Shown here piece after piece: positions 37,502 to 46,592 of a stretch of 64,000 bases of DNA; the first letter of the stretch is position 1; the number at the start of each line of letters is the position of its first letter. A program made the translations under genes and the position numbers. The stretch is taken from contig JAKACR010000001.1 in the NCBI GenBank assembly GCA_021821225.1, positions 8,996-72,995 of the forward strand. The letters are read 5' to 3'. This DNA is from Bacillota bacterium (GTDB lineage: Bacteria; Bacillota; Bacilli; Alicyclobacillales; SLC66). The notes beneath the pieces were generated by a model. That model made no database searches. It worked only from the letters and a program-made list of their open reading frames with translations, and was not told where the DNA came from.

Positions 37502-38087
37502 ATGACACAGAAAATATCTCTTACCAACCGGGACTGGGTCTTCGAGAGGCGGTCTCGCGTCCCCGGCGGCTGGGTTCGGGATCGCTGTGAACTGGTGTTT
37601 GAAGGGCTGGATTACTCGGGCGAGATCGGAGGATCCGTCAGCAGGCACCCGACCAACCGGATTGAGGTCGCGATTCTGGACACGGACGCCGGGATCTGCG
37701 GCACCGCGATCCAGACGGTGGGTTTTCGCGCGATCGAATGGGTGCGCAATGAAGGGGCTCCGGAGGACAGCCTTCCGTATACGTTGATGGTGAACGGCCG
37801 CCGCATCTTCCTCAAAGGGGTGAAACCCGATCCGGCTCTCCTGGGAGTTTTCCCACACGCCGAGTATCGTCAAGCAAAAACGGATCGCGTACGAACTGAT
37901 CAAGTTCATGAACGACAACGCGTGGCCCGGATCGCTTATTGCCCAAGATCAATCCCTCTTCTATTCGACGAAGTGGTTCACCGACTGGCCGACGAAACGC
38001 TCGTTCTGGACGTTGGGCGGCGATGGGAGTGGGGAGCAGTTGATCGCGGTCGCGGAGGAACAGGGCTACATCCGGCCGGTGCACTGA
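37502..38087 (+). pseudogene. Mosaic of GH2 beta-mannosidase and binding-protein fragments
   Basis: The first part carries pieces of a GH2 gene with an internal deletion: CELVFEGLDYSGEIG matches the jelly-roll region, and about 30 codons later SLPYTLMVNGRRIFLKG matches the barrel entry of the enzyme at 26 kb. From about 37862, in another frame, comes a binding-protein C-terminus: YSTKWFTDWPTKRSFWTL and EEQGYIRPVH before TGA 38085-38087. This aligns with the ends of the two family 5 proteins here. At least two deletions or recombinations made this non-functional composite. A start with GGGAGG upstream survives, so a useless peptide might be translated. Confidence 0.85.
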
Positions 38088-38159
38088 CCGGACGCGATCT
38101 CTACTTTCGATCCACTCGTTATTTGCTTTACTACAGAGGGTCAGACGGAGGCTCGTTCA

Positions 38160-40907
38160 ATGAACACAGATCAACCATCTTTCACGAAAGTCTACGTGGT
38201 TTCGCATACCCACTGGGATCGGGAATGGTATCAGGCTTTCCAGGGATTCCGCACCCGCCTCGTGTACATGATCGACGAATTGATCGAAACGATGGAACGC
38301 GACCCGGAGTACCGCCATTTCAATCTGGACGGCCAGACGATCGTGCTGGGAGACTATCTGGAGATCCGACCGGAGAACGAGGCCAGGCTCCGCGCCCTCG
38401 TCCAGGCTGGCAGGATCCGCATCGGGCCCTGGTATGCCATGCCGGACGAATTTCTCGTCAGCGGCGAGTCGCTCCTGCGCAATCTGGCAAAGGGCGTCCG
38501 CATCGCAAGATCCTGGGGGGTCGAGCCGCTCGGTTGTGGCTACATTCCCGACATTTTCGGCCACAACAGCCAATTTCCGCAGATTCTTCGCGGGTTCGGG
38601 ATCGATAATGCCGTCTTTTTCCGCGGGTTTGGCGACTGTCCCACGGCGGAAGTCTGGTGGGAGGGAGCGGACGGCAGCCGGGTTTTGGGATTGAAACTGT
38701 CCGAGGACCGGTCGTACTCCGATTTTTTCTTCGCCGTGCGCTGGCCGTTTTCCGATCGCGACTTCGCGTATGAGCCCGCTGAACTGATCCGGCGGACGAA
38801 AGAATTTCTGGCGTATAAGCGCAAACGTGCGACGACCGACATCACGGTCGCCCTGGACGGGGTGGACCACGTCGAGGTCGAGCAGCGCTTGCCCTGGATA
38901 TTGAAAACGTTGAACGAATCGGACCTGGGCGTATGCTTCGTGCACGCCGACCTGGAGCAGTACATCGCCGCGATAAAAGGGAAGGTCGGCGATCTGCGGG
39001 TGTACAAGGGAGAACAGCGCGCGCCCGGCGACAAGGGCGTGAGCAACAATGTGCTGGCCAACACGCTGTCCTCGCGCGTCCATCTGAAGCAAATGAATCA
39101 TGATGGCGAGACCCTGCTGGAGAAATGGGCGGAACCATGGGGGGTGTTCGCCATGCTGGAAGGTCGCGCTTATCCGAAGTCTTTCTTGGCGAAGGCATGG
39201 GAGTACCTGATCCAGAACCATGCGCACGATTCCATCTGCGGCTGCTCCATCGACCAGGTGCACCAGGACATGGTGGGCCGGTTCGACCAGAGCCGGTTGA
39301 TCGGCGAACAGATGATCAAGGAACAGTTGGCCTTCCTGTCCAACCACATCGATGCGGGGGGCTCGGACGGCCAGTTCCTGCTGACGGTCTTCAACGCGTC
39401 GCAGGATCCGGTGGACGGGGTTTTCGAGGTGGAGGTCTCGCTGCCGGCGGGGACGGACGCCGCGGTCAGACTCCCTCTTCGCGGTTGCACGTCGTTCAAG
39501 ATCTACGATCATGAGACCAACGAGGTTCCGTATCAGGTGCTGGAAGTGGAGAGAAACCGCGTGCAGAGGCATCGCTGGTACAGGGACATTCCCGGGACGG
39601 AGCTCGTCGACCGGTTTCGCATCGCCATAAACGGCCGCGTACCGTCTTTCGGGTACACCTCCTATGGGATCAGGACGTTGCCAATGGAAGGGCCGAAACA
39701 CGGCGAGTACAGCGCGCAACGGATGTCGACGCCCGTCCGCTATCCGGGAACCATGGCGGTCGACGAGCATACTTGGGACAACGGCCGGTTGCGGGTTCAG
39801 GTGCAGCAAAACGGGACGGTCGCTGTGACGCACCATCAGACGGGTCGCACCCACGCGGGACTTCTTGTGTTCGAGGATGAGGCCGATGTCGGGGACGCGT
39901 GGACGCACGCGAGTCCCGTCACGAATGAGGTGTGCTCCACCTTCGGCGCGCAGGCCGACATTTCCGTCGTGTTCGACGGCCCCCTGCAGACGCGCATCCG
40001 GATCCGCAGCACGATGCGCGTGCCGCAAGAGATTGAGCCTGGGGATGTGCGACGCAGCGCGGCGCTGGCCGGTCTTGACATCACGACAGATCTGGATTTG
40101 CGGAAAAACGATCCCGTCCTTCGCTGCCGGACCCGTGTCCAAAACAACGTGCGCGATCACAGGCTGCGGGTATTGTTTCCGACGGGACTCCGGACGGATC
40201 GTTTCAAGACCAGCACGCCGTTTGACCTGGTGGAGCGAAGTGTCAAAGCCCCGGACTATTCGCAGTATCTGGAGAAGTTCAGCGGGGTCGTTCCGCACAA
40301 TGGCGTCATCGCGCTCGATGACGGTCACGCCGGGTTGGCGATTTACAGCCGGGGGTTGTACGAAGCGGCGGTGCGGGACAACGAGCACAGGACGGTTGCC
40401 GTGACGCTGTTGCGCAGCGTCCGCAAGGTGGTCGGCGCCAATGACACGGACGGGGGGCAAGTGCTCGGGGAGCAGCAGTTTGTGTATGCGATCCGGCCGT
40501 TTGCGGCCGAAGACGCCGCCGCGGGTTCGCTGTTCCGGGAGCACCAACAGTTTGCGGGCGGCGTCCGGTTTGCGCAGCGCCCCTTGGAAGAGGTGAAATG
40601 GGAGACGCCGCAGCGGCGGGCGAGGGACCTGCCCAGGGTCAAAACCTATCTTCACGTGGATGGGCCGGAGTTGATCGTGTCCGCCGTCAAGGAAGCGGAG
40701 GACCGGCCGGGGAACTGCGTGGTCCGCCTGTTTAACGCGCGGTCTGTTCCCGTAAAGGGAACGGTCGCGTTTGATCGCGCCCTGAAGTCGGCGACGCTTT
40801 TGGACCTGAATGAAACCGTCGTCGCCGACGCGCCTTGGAGTGATCGCCAGGTGAGCGTGGAGGCGGGTCCGAAACAGATCGTCACACTGGAAGTCTCGTT
40901 TTTGTGA
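38160..40907 (+). CDS. Alpha-mannosidase, glycoside hydrolase family 38 (copy 3)
   Basis: This 915-residue GH38 enzyme is clearly paralogous to copy 2. It has VVSHTHWDREWYQ, MPDEFLVSGESLLRNLA, the nucleophile Asp131 in GYIPDIFGHNSQFPQIL, NHAHDSICGCSIDQVHQD and C-terminal beta domains with LRVLFPTGLRTDRFKTSTPF. ATG 38160 lies a few nt after a GGAGG site. No signal peptide is seen. All catalytic residues I can check are kept, so it should be active on alpha-mannosides or a related small glycoside. It sits between a pseudogene mosaic and an unidentified remnant, so it may have been kept by selection while its surroundings decayed. Confidence 0.93.
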   Translation: MNTDQPSFTKVYVVSHTHWDREWYQAFQGFRTRLVYMIDELIETMERDPEYRHFNLDGQTIVLGDYLEIRPENEARLRALVQAGRIRIGPWYAMPDEFLVSGESLLRNLAKGVRIARSWGVEPLGCGYIPDIFGHNSQFPQILRGFGIDNAVFFRGFGDCPTAEVWWEGADGSRVLGLKLSEDRSYSDFFFAVRWPFSDRDFAYEPAELIRRTKEFLAYKRKRATTDITVALDGVDHVEVEQRLPWILKTLNESDLGVCFVHADLEQYIAAIKGKVGDLRVYKGEQRAPGDKGVSNNVLANTLSSRVHLKQMNHDGETLLEKWAEPWGVFAMLEGRAYPKSFLAKAWEYLIQNHAHDSICGCSIDQVHQDMVGRFDQSRLIGEQMIKEQLAFLSNHIDAGGSDGQFLLTVFNASQDPVDGVFEVEVSLPAGTDAAVRLPLRGCTSFKIYDHETNEVPYQVLEVERNRVQRHRWYRDIPGTELVDRFRIAINGRVPSFGYTSYGIRTLPMEGPKHGEYSAQRMSTPVRYPGTMAVDEHTWDNGRLRVQVQQNGTVAVTHHQTGRTHAGLLVFEDEADVGDAWTHASPVTNEVCSTFGAQADISVVFDGPLQTRIRIRSTMRVPQEIEPGDVRRSAALAGLDITTDLDLRKNDPVLRCRTRVQNNVRDHRLRVLFPTGLRTDRFKTSTPFDLVERSVKAPDYSQYLEKFSGVVPHNGVIALDDGHAGLAIYSRGLYEAAVRDNEHRTVAVTLLRSVRKVVGANDTDGGQVLGEQQFVYAIRPFAAEDAAAGSLFREHQQFAGGVRFAQRPLEEVKWETPQRRARDLPRVKTYLHVDGPELIVSAVKEAEDRPGNCVVRLFNARSVPVKGTVAFDRALKSATLLDLNETVVADAPWSDRQVSVEAGPKQIVTLEVSFL

Positions 40908-41075
40908 GAGGAGCGAGCGAAATCTCCGCTTTCCGCAGCGGGCGGCGTCTATCCGCATCGCCTCGGCGCATTGGACAATGACGCGAATTTCCCTGTCGAC
41001 GTTCCCACCTACTATCAGCAACTGAGCTACATCGGGCAAAAAGCCGTCAGTCTGATCGGAGTCCAGACAGTATAA
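40908..41075 (+). pseudogene. Unidentified C-terminal gene remnant
   Basis: Directly after the GH38 stop, a frame without a start codon (40920-41075, 51 codons) reads naturally as protein: GGVYPHRLGALDNDANFPVD then YYQQLSYIGQKAVSLIGVQ and a stop. It looks like the end of a lost gene, perhaps secreted or transport-related, but I do not recognise the family. Its stop is 19 nt before the sulfatase start. Confidence 0.45.
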
Positions 41076-41094
41076 AATGGAGGTCGGAGGGACA

Positions 41095-42507
41095 TTGAAG
41101 ACGCAACGAAAAAACCAAAAACCCAATATCATCGTCTGCATGAGCGATCAATTGCGTCCTTTCGAACTGGGCTGCTATGGGAATTCGATGGTCCGCACGC
41201 CGCATATTGACCGACTGGCTGCACAAGGCGTGCGGTTCGATGTCGCCGTGAGTAACAGCCCGGTCTGCATGCCGGCCCGCTCCTGCTTGCTTTCCGGGCA
41301 ACACAGCCGAACGTGTATCGGAGAACTGGGCAACGAGGTCAGCGTGGACGATAAGGGGCGCGCGACGATGCCGGAATATCCGTCCCCCCGCCGGGTATCC
41401 ATGTTCGCTCCGACGTTGCCGGAGCAATTGAAAAAGGCGGGCTATAACACGGCCGCGATCGGAAAGTGGCATATCCAGTCAGCGCCGAACACACTCGGGT
41501 TTGACCACAGTGTCTATCCGTTTGTCCATCACCGGCATACCAATCAGACCTTCATCGATCACGACGGCAATACGGAGATCGTCGCAGGTTACAGCGTCGA
41601 CCACGAATTGCGCGCTGTGGAAAGCTACTTTCGGGAGCACAGGGAAGATGAACAACCGTTCTTCCTGTACTACAATATTTCGCCGCCCCACATGCCCTTG
41701 GCGGATGCGCCGGAACGTTACCTGCAGATGTACGATCCGGACGAGGTCGCGCTTCGTCCCAATGTGTTCAAGGAGGGAAAGCCTGCGCACAACGAGGAGT
41801 GGTTCAAGATTTATCTATGGGATTTTTTGTACTATGATCAAAAGCTGCCCCATACGCTGACGCTGCCGGATGGATTCGACATCAAGCACCTCACGGCGCT
41901 CTATTATGGGGCGATCAGTTGGGTGGACGATTGTGTTGGTCGGTTGAGGCAGAGTCTGAAAGAGAGCGGTCTGGACGAAAACACGGTGATCGTGTTCTTG
42001 GCGGACCATGGGGACCATTTGGGCAGCCACCATCGCTTCAATAAAGGCACGCTTTTTGAGGAAGCCATTCGCATTCCGATGATTTTCCACGCTCCGGACA
42101 AGTGGGCGGCGAAGGAAAATCATTCGCAGGTTGCGCAGATCATCGACGTCTTGCCGACGCTCCTGGATATCGCCGGGGCCGAAATTCCGGATGCCGCACA
42201 GGGACAAAGCCTACGACCCATTTTGACGGGAGAGCGCCAGTCACTCAACATGAGATCCGCGATCATTGAAACGGTGGGCGGCTTCATCGGCATCCGCACG
42301 CCCACTCATCTATACGGGATGCAGTTGCAAAATGATTTGCGCCGCGTGGAGAATGAGCGGGTGTGTTATTACGACCTTGAACGCGATCCCTATCAGTGGA
42401 GCAACGAGGCGACGGACGGAGAACCGGACGGCGCAGAACTTGACTTGCGCGAAACACTGCTTGCGTGGCACCGCAACACGCCGTGGCTGGATGTGAAGAA
42501 GAGTTGA
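41095..42507 (+). CDS. Type I sulfatase (S1 family), second copy
   Basis: This sulfatase of about 470 residues has PNIIVCMSDQLRPFELGCYG, the formylglycine motif CMPAR (Cys58), AIGKWHIQ, YNISPPHMP, the metal site VFLADHGDHLGSHHRFNKG and IRIPMIF. It should remove sulfate esters once activated by a maturase. No export signal. The start is uncertain: TTG 41095 follows GGAGGG closely, while ATG 41077 is in frame but lacks a site. It is moderately similar to the sulfatase at 36 kb but not a recent copy. A leader-duplication scar follows it. Confidence 0.92.
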   Translation: MKTQRKNQKPNIIVCMSDQLRPFELGCYGNSMVRTPHIDRLAAQGVRFDVAVSNSPVCMPARSCLLSGQHSRTCIGELGNEVSVDDKGRATMPEYPSPRRVSMFAPTLPEQLKKAGYNTAAIGKWHIQSAPNTLGFDHSVYPFVHHRHTNQTFIDHDGNTEIVAGYSVDHELRAVESYFREHREDEQPFFLYYNISPPHMPLADAPERYLQMYDPDEVALRPNVFKEGKPAHNEEWFKIYLWDFLYYDQKLPHTLTLPDGFDIKHLTALYYGAISWVDDCVGRLRQSLKESGLDENTVIVFLADHGDHLGSHHRFNKGTLFEEAIRIPMIFHAPDKWAAKENHSQVAQIIDVLPTLLDIAGAEIPDAAQGQSLRPILTGERQSLNMRSAIIETVGGFIGIRTPTHLYGMQLQNDLRRVENERVCYYDLERDPYQWSNEATDGEPDGAELDLRETLLAWHRNTPWLDVKKS

Positions 42508-42604
42508 CGAAGGTTGCCGTAATATCCCGTCGCCAGGGTCACGGTCCGACGGATGGCGTCCGGGAGCGAGTGGGCGGGGGCTCTGTCTCGATTTCACGGA
42601 TGCG

Positions 42605-42762
42605 GGTGATAGGCCGGCGCAAGCGGGAGGCATCCCGGACAGGAAGGCTCTGTTGACGGGAGTGGCCAAGCAGCGGAGACTCCCCACACGCATGCAGCTG
42701 CAGCAAACACAAAGGAGGGTCAAGTCATGTGGATCTCAAACAAGAGAATGATGCGCGGCATG
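42605..42762 (+). repeat. 158-bp copy of binding-protein leader and first 13 codons
   Basis: This block matches 33336-33493 at about 97% with no indel: leader hairpins, ribosome site AAAGGAGGG and the signal-peptide start MWISNKRMMRGM. The upstream SD-like AAGGAGG is not kept. It breaks off inside the signal peptide and is joined directly to a sulfatase interior. The resulting frame (MWISNKRMMRGMQC...) hits a stop about 22 codons in. This is a truncated binding-protein gene, not a new one. Confidence 0.9.
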
Positions 42763-43363
42763 CAATGTCGGCCGGGTGGTCGATGTGTTGCGTGAAGAAG
42801 GGCTGCTCGACCATACGCACATCGTCTTTTTCAGCGACCACGGGGACATGCACGGATCGCACGGACAGTTTGAAAAGACGAAACCATTTGAAGAGTCCAT
42901 CCGGGTTCCCTTTCTTGTCAGTGGAGAACAGTTGAACTATAACGGACGCAGGAGAGGCGAGACCGATGTGCCGTTGAATCACGTGGATGTGGCCCCGACC
43001 ACCCTGGGACTGTGCGGTATCGAGAAGCCGTCATGGATGGAGGGAACAGACTATTCACACCTGAGACTGGCGTCGCGCAAAAAGGTGGAGGAACCGGATT
43101 CCGCCTATCTCCAGTACGTGATTCCCGTGGGTTACCCTCACTGTATGGACCGGCCGTGGCGAGGGGTTGTCACCCGCGACGGCTGGAAGTATGTCGCTTT
43201 CGAGGGGGTGCCGTGGCTGCTGTTCCATCTGAACGAAGACCCGTACGAACTTGTGAATTGCGCCCACAACCCGCTCTATGCGGATATCCGGCGCAGGCTG
43301 AACAATCGGTTGAATGAATGGATTCATCAGACAGGCGATCAATTCGAGGTTCCCGCATTGTGA
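42763..43363 (+). pseudogene. C-terminal half of a type I sulfatase joined to a binding-protein start
   Basis: The sulfatase part reads VGRVVDVLREEGLLDHTHIV, FFSDHGDMHGSHGQFEKTKP, IRVPFLVSG, then WRGVVTRDGWKYVAFEG and FHLNEDPYELVN to the stop at 43361-43363. The N-terminal half with the CxPxR cysteine is missing. The preceding binding-protein codons are out of frame with it. An internal ATG (42776) could start a truncated product, but it would lack the catalytic residue. Non-functional remnant. Confidence 0.88.
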
Positions 43364-43386
43364 GCTACATCCGGCCGGTGCAGTGA
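43364..43386 (+). pseudogene. Last codons of a binding-protein gene
   Basis: These 23 nt match 38065-38087 with one difference and encode the terminal YIRPV-x-stop of a family 5 binding protein. They abut the sulfatase fragment stop. Together with the leader copy at 42.6 kb they look like both ends of one binding-protein gene whose middle was replaced by a sulfatase piece. Confidence 0.75.
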
Positions 43387-43420
43387 TTGGCTGCATCGTC
43401 ATGGCTTCATTTGCGGTGGA

Positions 43421-43515
43421 GTGGCTCCGCGAGGCGGAGGCATCCATCGCGATGAGGACGGAGGCGTCGCCTTTCCCGTCGCCCCCTTCAAGGTCGTCAG
43501 CGTCTGCGTGGAATT
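43421..43515 (+). pseudogene. C-terminal scrap of a GH38 alpha-mannosidase
   Basis: The frame reads DEDGGVAFPVAPFKVVSVCV, which aligns with DEAGRVRFELAAHKVVSLLL at the end of the GH38 protein encoded at 3.9-6.8 kb. It is a short remnant with no start, ending next to the 3' end of the antisense PHP-type gene. Confidence 0.6.
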
Positions 43516-43520
43516 TGCAA

Positions 43521-45893
43521 TTAATTACAGTGGGCGGTGCTTCCTTCAAGCCATATGGGCGAAGTCCAGAATGCTTCTCCATTCGCCAATAGGATGCGGC
43601 AGTACCAAAATTCAGATTCTTGGTCTCTTGCGTCAGTCCATCGATACTGAAAGGACTTTTCCTTAACGTGTGCCTGGTGCACCGTCTCCCCGCACTTGAC
43701 GATTTGGACGCTTGCAATTTCTTCGTTCGTGTGGACCTGCAGGGAGAAATCAGCAAGATCTGCATGAACAACGGAACCTACGGGTTCATTGTTGCAGGTA
43801 AAAGAAATATCCGCCCCCGCACCAGAGGAAGCATACGTTCGGCGACTTTGAAACGCCTCATAAAGCGCCTCTCGTGTTAAAGCTGTGACCTCCGCGCCGC
43901 CTCTGGCCTGACCGGCATGGTCTCCTCCGCCGATGAATCCGAGTTTATACCCTTGGTTGAGGGCCTCTATGACCCAAGCATTGGCATGGTCGGTTTTCAA
44001 AAACGGGGTGGAGCCATACACTCCGGGCTGTTCATGCTGTCCGCGATAATCCTGAAAAATCTCCACGACGGGAACCATGCGCTCATCATAAAAGCTCCAG
44101 TTGTAGGGATGCATCCGGTCCGCCGTGTGATGGGGAATGGTGATGACTCGCTTGCCCGCGTAGGTCGTCCACAGTTTCTTCAAACTCGAACCGCCAGAGT
44201 GTCGATCCGTTGGTGGCAAGACGTTCAGTCTCTCGTCGCCGAGAAAGAGGCAGTTCACGTGTCCGAACGGACCGTTCTCATGGGTGCACCGCTCTCCGGA
44301 ACCGGTCCATTCATAGGCGCCAAAGGCGATGAATTCACCTGGGAAATAATAATAATCGGCCATCTTCTGAATGATGTGTTCTTCCAGCGGTCCATGATTG
44401 TAACAATGGTCCGTGATGCCGCCAAAATCGGACTTCTGCACATCTTGAAAGAAGCGATAATTCACGTGGATATCCTGGTCGAATACTCTTTGGCAAATGG
44501 AAATGCTGGAATGACAGTGTGTTTGTCCCCAGATCAGCTTCTTGCCGGATGGCCTCTCATCCGTGTGATAGGATTGCTCTTCAATTGACGGGATGGGAAT
44601 GGGCGAGACGGTATGCGCAACGAGGGGAACCTCTGTCTTTCCCGCGGTCATGGACTGCAATTCCAACAGGCTGAGTGCAATGGTATTGGCTGTGTCAAAC
44701 CATTCCGGGAACTTGCGGTGATCGATCACGCACGCCAGTCGAACCGTGTTTTCGCTCACCGCGAGACTCACGTTCTCCTCATGCCAGCCGTGTTCCACGA
44801 TGCGCCGTGGCTCTGTCCACCCATTCGGTCCGAGTGTTGTCACCGAGATGTCCGGTCTTTCATTTCTGCGCTGATCATGATCGTACTTGCGATAAAAGAT
44901 TTTCACCGTGCCATCTTCCAACTGGACGACCGTTCCCCGCTTGGCGCCAATGGAATGCTCCACCGCGAAGGCCTCGACATTTCCGCCGCGAGCGTGGGCA
45001 GCGGCATTCGTCACAGGCATCATGAGCCGGTCATTTTCATAAATGCCCGCGTACATCACGGGCAGACGCGTGAAGACGTCCTGCCTGCCGCGATACTGAT
45101 CGTGTTGCAGATAGGACCGCTCGAAGTTGGCGTTGTGGGTGAAGCTGGTCCAGCAGATCCAGACGCCTCCCTCCTGTCTGGCGCTGATCGATGGCCAATA
45201 ACTGACCCCGGATTGGTCGCTGATCCGGACAGGCGGACCCACGCGATTCCCGGCAGCGTCCATCTTTTGCAGCAGGATATGATAGTTGCCGTGGACAAAC
45301 GCTGAATAGACGACGTGGACCATCCCGTCCCGGGCCCGCGCCACATGAGGGTCGTACGCAGGAATCGCAGGATCAGACACCGGAATATCCGCGACCCAGC
45401 GATCGTCCCGACAATACGCAGCGTAAATGCGAGTGTTCTTTCCCTGTCTGCATTCATACGCAACCCATGAGTCCGCGGCATCCGTCCTTACTTCACCCCG
45501 GAGCGAGGCGATCCTGCCGTCGAGACGGCTGATTCTTGCAATATCCATTTCTCCTGAATCGTTGCGGCTCGCCGCGAACAACGGCCAGTCTCCACTCTCG
45601 ACAACGGCGGAGAACAGAACCTGATCGTGGCAAATCAATGGGCACTGAATGTATTGGTCCGAGTGGACATCCTCCACTTGACCACTGCCCATGTTCTTGA
45701 TCTTCAGTGTCTCGATGCCGTTCTCGATCTCAATCCAGCCGCAGGTTGCGGTTCCTGCGAATGTCCCGACGACGGGACTGTAAGCCGACACCTTGTCGGC
45801 TCTTCGAAACGAAAACAGAGCGGCTTCGCCGTTTATTCTCACACACGTCACCCCATGAGTTCGTATGATCTGGATTGGCGGGAATGTATGCAA
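43521..45893 (-). CDS. Beta-propeller plus PHP/DUF3604-type metallohydrolase
   Basis: This 790-residue protein is the only large minus-strand gene in the glycan region. Residues about 50-420 show propeller-like repeats (PLFAASRNDSGEMDIARISR, DPHVARARDGMVHVVYSAF, PSISARQEGGVWICW). Residues about 470-790 show a PHP-type metal site: KLIWGQTHCHSSIS, FGGITDHCYN, VITIPHHTADRMHPYNW and IGGGDHAG, as in DUF3604/CehA-like proteins. A phosphoesterase or other hydrolase is suggested; the substrate is unknown. The start is weak: TTG 45893 lacks a ribosome site. No signal peptide. Its base composition is lower in G+C than the mannosidase genes, consistent with separate origin. Confidence 0.78.
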   Translation of the reverse strand: MHTFPPIQIIRTHGVTCVRINGEAALFSFRRADKVSAYSPVVGTFAGTATCGWIEIENGIETLKIKNMGSGQVEDVHSDQYIQCPLICHDQVLFSAVVESGDWPLFAASRNDSGEMDIARISRLDGRIASLRGEVRTDAADSWVAYECRQGKNTRIYAAYCRDDRWVADIPVSDPAIPAYDPHVARARDGMVHVVYSAFVHGNYHILLQKMDAAGNRVGPPVRISDQSGVSYWPSISARQEGGVWICWTSFTHNANFERSYLQHDQYRGRQDVFTRLPVMYAGIYENDRLMMPVTNAAAHARGGNVEAFAVEHSIGAKRGTVVQLEDGTVKIFYRKYDHDQRRNERPDISVTTLGPNGWTEPRRIVEHGWHEENVSLAVSENTVRLACVIDHRKFPEWFDTANTIALSLLELQSMTAGKTEVPLVAHTVSPIPIPSIEEQSYHTDERPSGKKLIWGQTHCHSSISICQRVFDQDIHVNYRFFQDVQKSDFGGITDHCYNHGPLEEHIIQKMADYYYFPGEFIAFGAYEWTGSGERCTHENGPFGHVNCLFLGDERLNVLPPTDRHSGGSSLKKLWTTYAGKRVITIPHHTADRMHPYNWSFYDERMVPVVEIFQDYRGQHEQPGVYGSTPFLKTDHANAWVIEALNQGYKLGFIGGGDHAGQARGGAEVTALTREALYEAFQSRRTYASSGAGADISFTCNNEPVGSVVHADLADFSLQVHTNEEIASVQIVKCGETVHQAHVKEKSFQYRWTDARDQESEFWYCRILLANGEAFWTSPIWLEGSTAHCN

Positions 45894-46459
45894 TAAAACA
45901 TAATGTCAATGTTTTCGCAACGGCACAGGTTGGATCACGCTCTTCATTCAACACGGCGATGCGACAACAGATGAGGTAAACAACTCAAGTTTCGCACCCT
46001 AACAGCGCTTGTGGACCGCCTTGATCGGTTGAATGTCGGAAACCCGCACGACTGAGGAACGACCCCGTACGGCCCGGGGCGGCGCCTCGTTGGCGATCGC
46101 ATCGGCTTCGCGAGCGCCGGGATTGAAGCGCATGGTCTGAATCCGCACGCTGTGTGGTCCATGGCGGAGGCGGGGATCGATCACGGAAGGGCTCAATATC
46201 CGTCGATCAAGCGTGCAAACACGAGGACGATCAACCGCTGGAGGTGAACGGACGACGACGGCATCGAGTCCGGGGCAACGTATGCGAATGTCCTGCTGTT
46301 CGTGGATGAGGTGGGCATTGGCGATGGATGGCCTTCTGCCTCTGGAATGCTCGCTCTTGTCGCTGGTTGCCGGATGCGCACAGTTGGGCGAAAGTCGCTG
46401 CAGAAATAGCCTCCTCTTCATACGATTACATTACGTTCAATCTGTGGGAGGGTGAAACG
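45894..46459 (+). other. Degenerate region with glycosidase scraps
   Basis: No intact gene is seen in these 566 nt. Bases 46262-46330 match the GH38 gene at about 30600-30666 closely and encode ESGATYANVLLF then GIGDGW, a mannosidase scrap. On the minus strand, 46167 to 45999 reads protein-like (VRIQTMRFNPGAREADAIAN, then VRVSDIQPIKAV, stop) and may be the tail of another lost gene. The rest shows no clear signal. Confidence 0.6.
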
Positions 46460-46561
46460 ATGGGTGAGACTTTTGGCGGGTACACTCGCTGGGCGGTGGT
46501 ATTCCTGATCATTTTCGTCCTGTTCATTCTCTTGGTGCCGTATGGCGGCACAGCCTACTGA
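46460..46561 (+). CDS. YjcZ-like small hydrophobic spore protein
   Basis: This 33-residue protein has a short Gly-containing N-terminus (MGETFGGYTR), one hydrophobic segment (WAVVFLIIFVLFILLVP) and a Gly-Gly-rich end. That layout is typical of YjcZ-family sporulation mini-proteins in Bacilli, although the ending differs. ATG 46460 has an excellent GGGAGGGTG site 5-6 nt upstream. It precedes another Gly/Ala-rich small protein and an M23 peptidase, hinting at a small spore-envelope cluster. Confidence 0.65.
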   Translation: MGETFGGYTRWAVVFLIIFVLFILLVPYGGTAY

Positions 46562-46592
46562 CCAGGCGACTTGCGCCGATTGTGACTCGAAT

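Noticed and set aside
38101..38608. Continuation of the mosaic frame at 37.5 kb into GH38 copy 3
   Set aside because: This extension is out of frame with the mannosidase start at 38160 and only shadows it.
38157..41141. 994-codon minus-strand frame spanning GH38 copy 3
   Set aside because: Shadow frame exactly opposite a conserved glycosidase. Its unusual length comes from codon bias.
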